Source: Chlamydiia bacterium (lineage in GTDB: Bacteria > Chlamydiota > Chlamydiia > Chlamydiales > Simkaniaceae). From it: a stretch of 64,000 bases of DNA. The stretch is taken from contig JAJACH010000001.1 in assembly GCA_022601645.1 (NCBI GenBank), positions 682,001 through 746,000 on the forward strand, given 5' to 3'. Under the pieces are notes generated by a model that did not search any database, had not been told where the DNA came from, and worked only from the letters and a program-made list of their open reading frames with translations. Position numbers and translations under genes: made by a program. Shown here one piece after another: positions 61,075 through 64,000 of this stretch (position 1 is its first letter; each line of letters starts with the position of its first letter).

Positions 61075-62243
61075 GGTCTATCCAAAAGCTTGTTACCTTC
61101 ACAAACTGCTAAATCAAGCCCCTCTTGAGGAGTTTCTTTATAAGAAAAAATCATTTCCAAGTGATGCATGATGTTCTCTCGAATTTGCATGTAGTTTGGT
61201 AGACGAATTCCTCGAGTAAAGGTACTAGATGGGCGATGTAAAACTTGTTCTACAGCAACTTTTCCAGCCTTGGTCGTTGCACTTTTTGCAGCCGCTGAGG
61301 AAATAGGCAAATAACCTGTCACTTGGTGCCATTTCGCCTGAACTTCACTCGACCCTAGGTAGGTTAAAAGCTCAGCAACACCATCTTCATTTTTCGTCAC
61401 CCAAAAAGACGCTCCGCCAATAGAAACGTTATAGGGAGTTTCTACAACTGAGTCATAGTAAGGAAGTGGTGCAACGCCTATCTCAAAATCAGCTAGGCGC
61501 TTTATTAAGCCTAGCCTGTTTGCTCCTTGTAGTAAGATCGCAACTTCACCTGATCCAAAGGCTCTTTCTCCGTCAGCAAAACGGCCTGTGTAAGTAAAAA
61601 GACCCTCTTTTTGCATTTGCACAATGTTTTCAAGGTGATCAACATGAAAGGTGCTATTAAAGACAAGTTCCCCAGAGCCATCCATTCCATTTCCATTCGT
61701 CGCAAAAGGAATATTATGTAAGCCAGAAAGGTGCTCCAGGTGGTAGGCGGCTGGCCAGGCGGTAGTAAAAGGACGGTCAAGTTTGGCTAAAACGTCGCGC
61801 ATATCGGCCCACGTTTTTGGAGGCTCTAACCCTTTTTCATCAAAAAGTGTCTTGTTGTAGTACATAATCCCCGTCGAAGCATTCCAAGGAAGAGAAAACA
61901 TCTCATCATTTTTAGAATAGAAACCTCGGACTATTGGAACATACGAATCCGTTTCATGAGGGATAATTTGATAGACAGGCGTATAAAGGTCTGGTCTTTC
62001 CATCATATCGAGGGTTGCAACCTCATAGACCTGTAAAAGATTGGGGGGAGAATCGGTTTTCATTCCCTCTTCAACAACCTCTTGGTAGTTACCAATCTTT
62101 TGAACCTGCACGACATGTTCAGTCTGACTTTTGTTAAAGTCGTCGATCACATCATTAAATTTTTCTTCTAAAAACCCCTCTAAGCCGTGCCAAATGTTAA
62201 GAGCCGCTCCTAGAGGAAGTAGAGTTTTCACTAATCCTAGCAT
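61071..62243 (-). CDS. Extracellular solute-binding protein (UgpB-like)
   Basis: 390 residues from the ATG at 62243 (MLGLVKTLLPLGAALN), where a short signal sequence begins; longer in-frame starts exist. A cluster B/type 1 binding protein: FEEKFNDVIDDFNKSQTEHVVQVQ, SLPWNASTGIMYYNKTLFDEKGLEPPKTWADM, then ILLQGANR and GGASFWVTKN. Closest in pattern to UgpB (glycerol-3-phosphate). The permease and ATPase genes are not in the window. Overlaps the decarboxylase-like gene by 47 nt and ldcA by 4 nt. Confidence 0.83.
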   Translation of the reverse strand: MLGLVKTLLPLGAALNIWHGLEGFLEEKFNDVIDDFNKSQTEHVVQVQKIGNYQEVVEEGMKTDSPPNLLQVYEVATLDMMERPDLYTPVYQIIPHETDSYVPIVRGFYSKNDEMFSLPWNASTGIMYYNKTLFDEKGLEPPKTWADMRDVLAKLDRPFTTAWPAAYHLEHLSGLHNIPFATNGNGMDGSGELVFNSTFHVDHLENIVQMQKEGLFTYTGRFADGERAFGSGEVAILLQGANRLGLIKRLADFEIGVAPLPYYDSVVETPYNVSIGGASFWVTKNEDGVAELLTYLGSSEVQAKWHQVTGYLPISSAAAKSATTKAGKVAVEQVLHRPSSTFTRGIRLPNYMQIRENIMHHLEMIFSYKETPQEGLDLAVCEGNKLLDRP

Positions 62244-62934
62244 TCGCAAAATTATGGAGTTTTGGGAAGTAAATATCAAGATTATTTGCACCTTGAATAG
62301 CTACCTTGACTGACTTCGCTTTCACATTTACAACCCGCCCCCCCTTTGCATGATTACGGGGCAAATAGTGGACGTGAAGGCGAGGAACACTTACAGGATT
62401 CATAACTGGGGGAAACCAGAAGCCAATGAGCATGCCTTTCTCATTATCCACCTTATACTCATCCATACTTGCATTTTTGAGTTCTGTATAGGGTGGAGAT
62501 TGTTTTTTAGAGTTCTCGAGATCAACACGGGTGAAAGTCCCCTCTATCAAGATCGCATAGGGAATGTTTTTGTTCTTAAAAAGTCCTTCGACTTTAGTTG
62601 TCAGGTCTGATAGCGAGTTAATGCTTTTTAAAGTAAATCGTGTCGGAGCCTTGAAGAATGTCACAACACCATAAGGAATTTTCTCACTAGGACTTAGTTC
62701 TTCTAATGTAATGTTTTTTGTTGTTCGGTAAAATTTGCCATTATATGCTACCCAATCTCCATCTAGGTGGTTGGTAACACCCACGCCAAAATCCCCCTTC
62801 AACTTCAGATCCTTTAAAGTAAAATCTCCATTAAAGACACCATCTCTTAAGGCACCGACTGTAGATACTTGAAAAATTTCACTCGCTCCTAAAAGGGGTA
62901 GCGACGCTAAAATTGCTAATACACATTTGAGCAT
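62197..62934 (-). CDS. Secreted acetolactate-decarboxylase-like protein (degenerate site)
   Basis: 245 residues with a signal peptide (MLKCVLAILASLPLLGAS). The family fold is clear: FQVSTVGALRDGVFNGDFTLKDL, GDFGVGVTNHLDGDWVAYNGKFYR and GFWFPPVMNPVSVPRLHVHY. Of the zinc ligands H187 and H189 are kept, but the third His of the GGH motif is Arg200 (GGRVVNV), the Glu of LDGE is Asp60, and the conserved Arg before the Q-x-x-PY motif appears replaced. Decarboxylase activity is doubtful; the protein may have a new role. Export signal is unusual for this enzyme. Confidence 0.75.
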   Translation of the reverse strand: MLKCVLAILASLPLLGASEIFQVSTVGALRDGVFNGDFTLKDLKLKGDFGVGVTNHLDGDWVAYNGKFYRTTKNITLEELSPSEKIPYGVVTFFKAPTRFTLKSINSLSDLTTKVEGLFKNKNIPYAILIEGTFTRVDLENSKKQSPPYTELKNASMDEYKVDNEKGMLIGFWFPPVMNPVSVPRLHVHYLPRNHAKGGRVVNVKAKSVKVAIQGANNLDIYFPKLHNFANARISENSTSSRSGS

Positions 62935-63028
62935 GATTCATCTCCATTTTTTTCTACTACTAACATGAAGCGGGAAATAGGGAAAGCCTTGAAATAAAGT
63001 CTCCAGACCGAGTAAACTGTCACCTCTT

Positions 63029-64000
63029 ATGATAGCTGTAGATTTTAGAAACCAAGCTAATGCACTACTCAATGAAGTAAGAGGGGCGAGGGATCTCTCA
63101 GAACCTGAACTTGCAAGCCGCGTTGATGCGCTGTGGCAAGCGTGCCCTAGAGGTGATAACGAAGCACGCACATTAGCTTTAAGAGTCGCTTTGGGTGGTT
63201 CGCCTTTAACACCTGCTCTTGCAACATTTGTAAGACAAACAGCTCTCCACCATAGCTTGCGTAGCGTCGGCGGACGACTCCGCGAATATGATGGAGCCAT
63301 CCCTTATCAAGACGCTGACGGCAACCCGCAACATGTACGCTTTAGCGACTTGACTTTAGTTCAAGAAGGCGGTGTCACTTCCTATAAACTACACGGGGTA
63401 ACGCTCTTTAAAACCAATGGTAATGGAAGGCTTACTGAGGATTATTGCATCACCGATAGAGGAATTGTACAGCACAATATCTACACCGATGGCTTGATTG
63501 CCTACAGACACGATAACGCTGCAAATTGGAACAATAACTATGTGCTTGAGGTTAAAACGATCCTTTCAAATGAACAAGGTGAAGACGGCCTTGGGAACTG
63601 CTTTGGTCAGCACACCTATTTCGTCTTAAAAAACACAAACGGTGAATGTTTTGCTATTGGAAAATATGGGCAGTTTGAACCCGAGCTGCGTCCCTGGTAT
63701 TCGTATATCAGCCCAGGAGGGCGCATGCCCGGACGTATGATGTGTCCAGATGAGTATGTCCAGCGCAGACCAACTCATCACAACTTTAGAGATTTCGACA
63801 TTGTTCTAAGCGCTACGCAATACCAAAGAGTCTTTGATCGATTTAATCGTGAAGCTGGAGATGGACACCTATCCTTCTCCCTGTGCCGTCACAATTGTGA
63901 ATCATGGGTCACCGATGTCTTAAGCAGAGAGCTTGGTGTTGAGATCAACCCAGAAGTCCCCGTCACAGACTATTTCTTTGGCATCCTTCCGACATGGATC
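63029..64000 (+). CDS. Possible permuted-papain-fold protein (partial, 3' end off the window)
   Basis: From ATG 63029 an open frame of 324 residues runs to the right edge with no stop, so it is truncated only by the window. The N-terminal 75 residues are helical. Later, FGQHTYFVL (His195) precedes CRHNCESWVTDVLSREL (Cys290) by about 95 residues, the His-before-Asn-Cys order of LRAT/PPPDE-like circularly permuted papain folds (NCxxF/W motif). These act as acyltransferases, proteases or deubiquitinating-like enzymes. No signal peptide. The assignment is by motif only and could be wrong. A minus-strand frame at 62938-63300 is a shadow. Confidence 0.6.
   Translation, partial: MIAVDFRNQANALLNEVRGARDLSEPELASRVDALWQACPRGDNEARTLALRVALGGSPLTPALATFVRQTALHHSLRSVGGRLREYDGAIPYQDADGNPQHVRFSDLTLVQEGGVTSYKLHGVTLFKTNGNGRLTEDYCITDRGIVQHNIYTDGLIAYRHDNAANWNNNYVLEVKTILSNEQGEDGLGNCFGQHTYFVLKNTNGECFAIGKYGQFEPELRPWYSYISPGGRMPGRMMCPDEYVQRRPTHHNFRDFDIVLSATQYQRVFDRFNREAGDGHLSFSLCRHNCESWVTDVLSRELGVEINPEVPVTDYFFGILPTWI

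Noticed and set aside
1-64000. tRNA, rRNA, CRISPR, insertion sequences, phage genes
   Set aside because: I saw no cloverleaf-like segment, no direct-repeat/spacer pattern, no transposase or integrase motif and no rRNA-like stretch on reading; absence is not proven without a covariance search.

Overview
The window looks like a chromosome segment of an amoeba- or animal-associated environmental chlamydia (Simkania/Parachlamydia/Waddlia-like). The reasons are a TLC (nucleotide-transporter-like) membrane protein, a fused AroD-AroE enzyme as in Chlamydia, a SET-domain protein, a DASS-type dicarboxylate translocator, a bilobed Inc-like membrane protein and many eukaryote-like proteins. Aconitase and malic enzyme indicate a fuller central metabolism than in Chlamydiaceae. 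The genus cannot be fixed from the sequence alone. I saw no rRNA, tRNA, CRISPR array, transposase or phage genes.

Layout. 1-12 kb: TLC-like transporter, malic enzyme, thiol peroxidase, a 942-residue orphan protein, a lipoprotein prolyl oligopeptidase, a TSUP exporter, a PEBP lipoprotein and an MFS pump. 12-15 kb: orphan proteins and three tandem tail-anchored RING-like proteins that keep only one zinc site. 15-20 kb: two paralogous MscS channels. 20-30 kb: UvsE, a BAAT-type hydrolase, a lipoprotein, a predicted viral-tegument-like deubiquitinase, aconitase, an ankyrin/SET protein, a DASS transporter and a PfkB kinase. 30-41 kb: an F-box/LRR protein, tyrA-aroDE on the minus strand, then a seven-gene plus-strand aromatic operon (DAHP synthase, chorismate mutase, pheA, aroB, aroA, aroK, aroC). 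41-43 kb: an ABC importer of thiamine-precursor type with a TPP riboswitch. 43-50 kb: two DSP-fold proteins (one with the catalytic Cys replaced by Ser), an Inc-like protein, a lipase, a PagL-like lipid A deacylase. 50-64 kb: envelope and housekeeping genes (RluA, PspC, RDD, Nudix, an AsmA-like protein, TrkH, LD-carboxypeptidase), a solute-binding protein, a degenerate acetolactate decarboxylase and, running off the right edge, a possible permuted-papain-fold protein.

Most notable system. Directly upstream of the aromatic operon is a consensus promoter (TTGACA-17-TATAAT). It is followed by a 31-codon leader ORF that ends in AWAVYFYNYFGA. The Tyr/Phe codons of this leader are complementary to the Shine-Dalgarno region of the DAHP synthase gene, with 10 contiguous plus 6 further base pairs. 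This looks like a translational attenuator sensing Trp/Tyr/Phe, and a C-rich, G-poor Rho-site-like stretch lies between the arms. The tyrA-aroDE operon has its own small upstream ORF (MGLPWYHHAL) whose stop overlaps the tyrA start. The enzymes appear to lack normal allosteric domains: the DAHP synthase has no regulatory domain and the PheA ACT region is degenerate. This fits control moving to the leader.

A second theme is eukaryotic-style signalling: half-RING proteins, a C-Q-D-H tegument-type deubiquitinase, F-box/LRR, SET, DSP and pseudo-DSP proteins. Together they look like a set of host-directed effectors.
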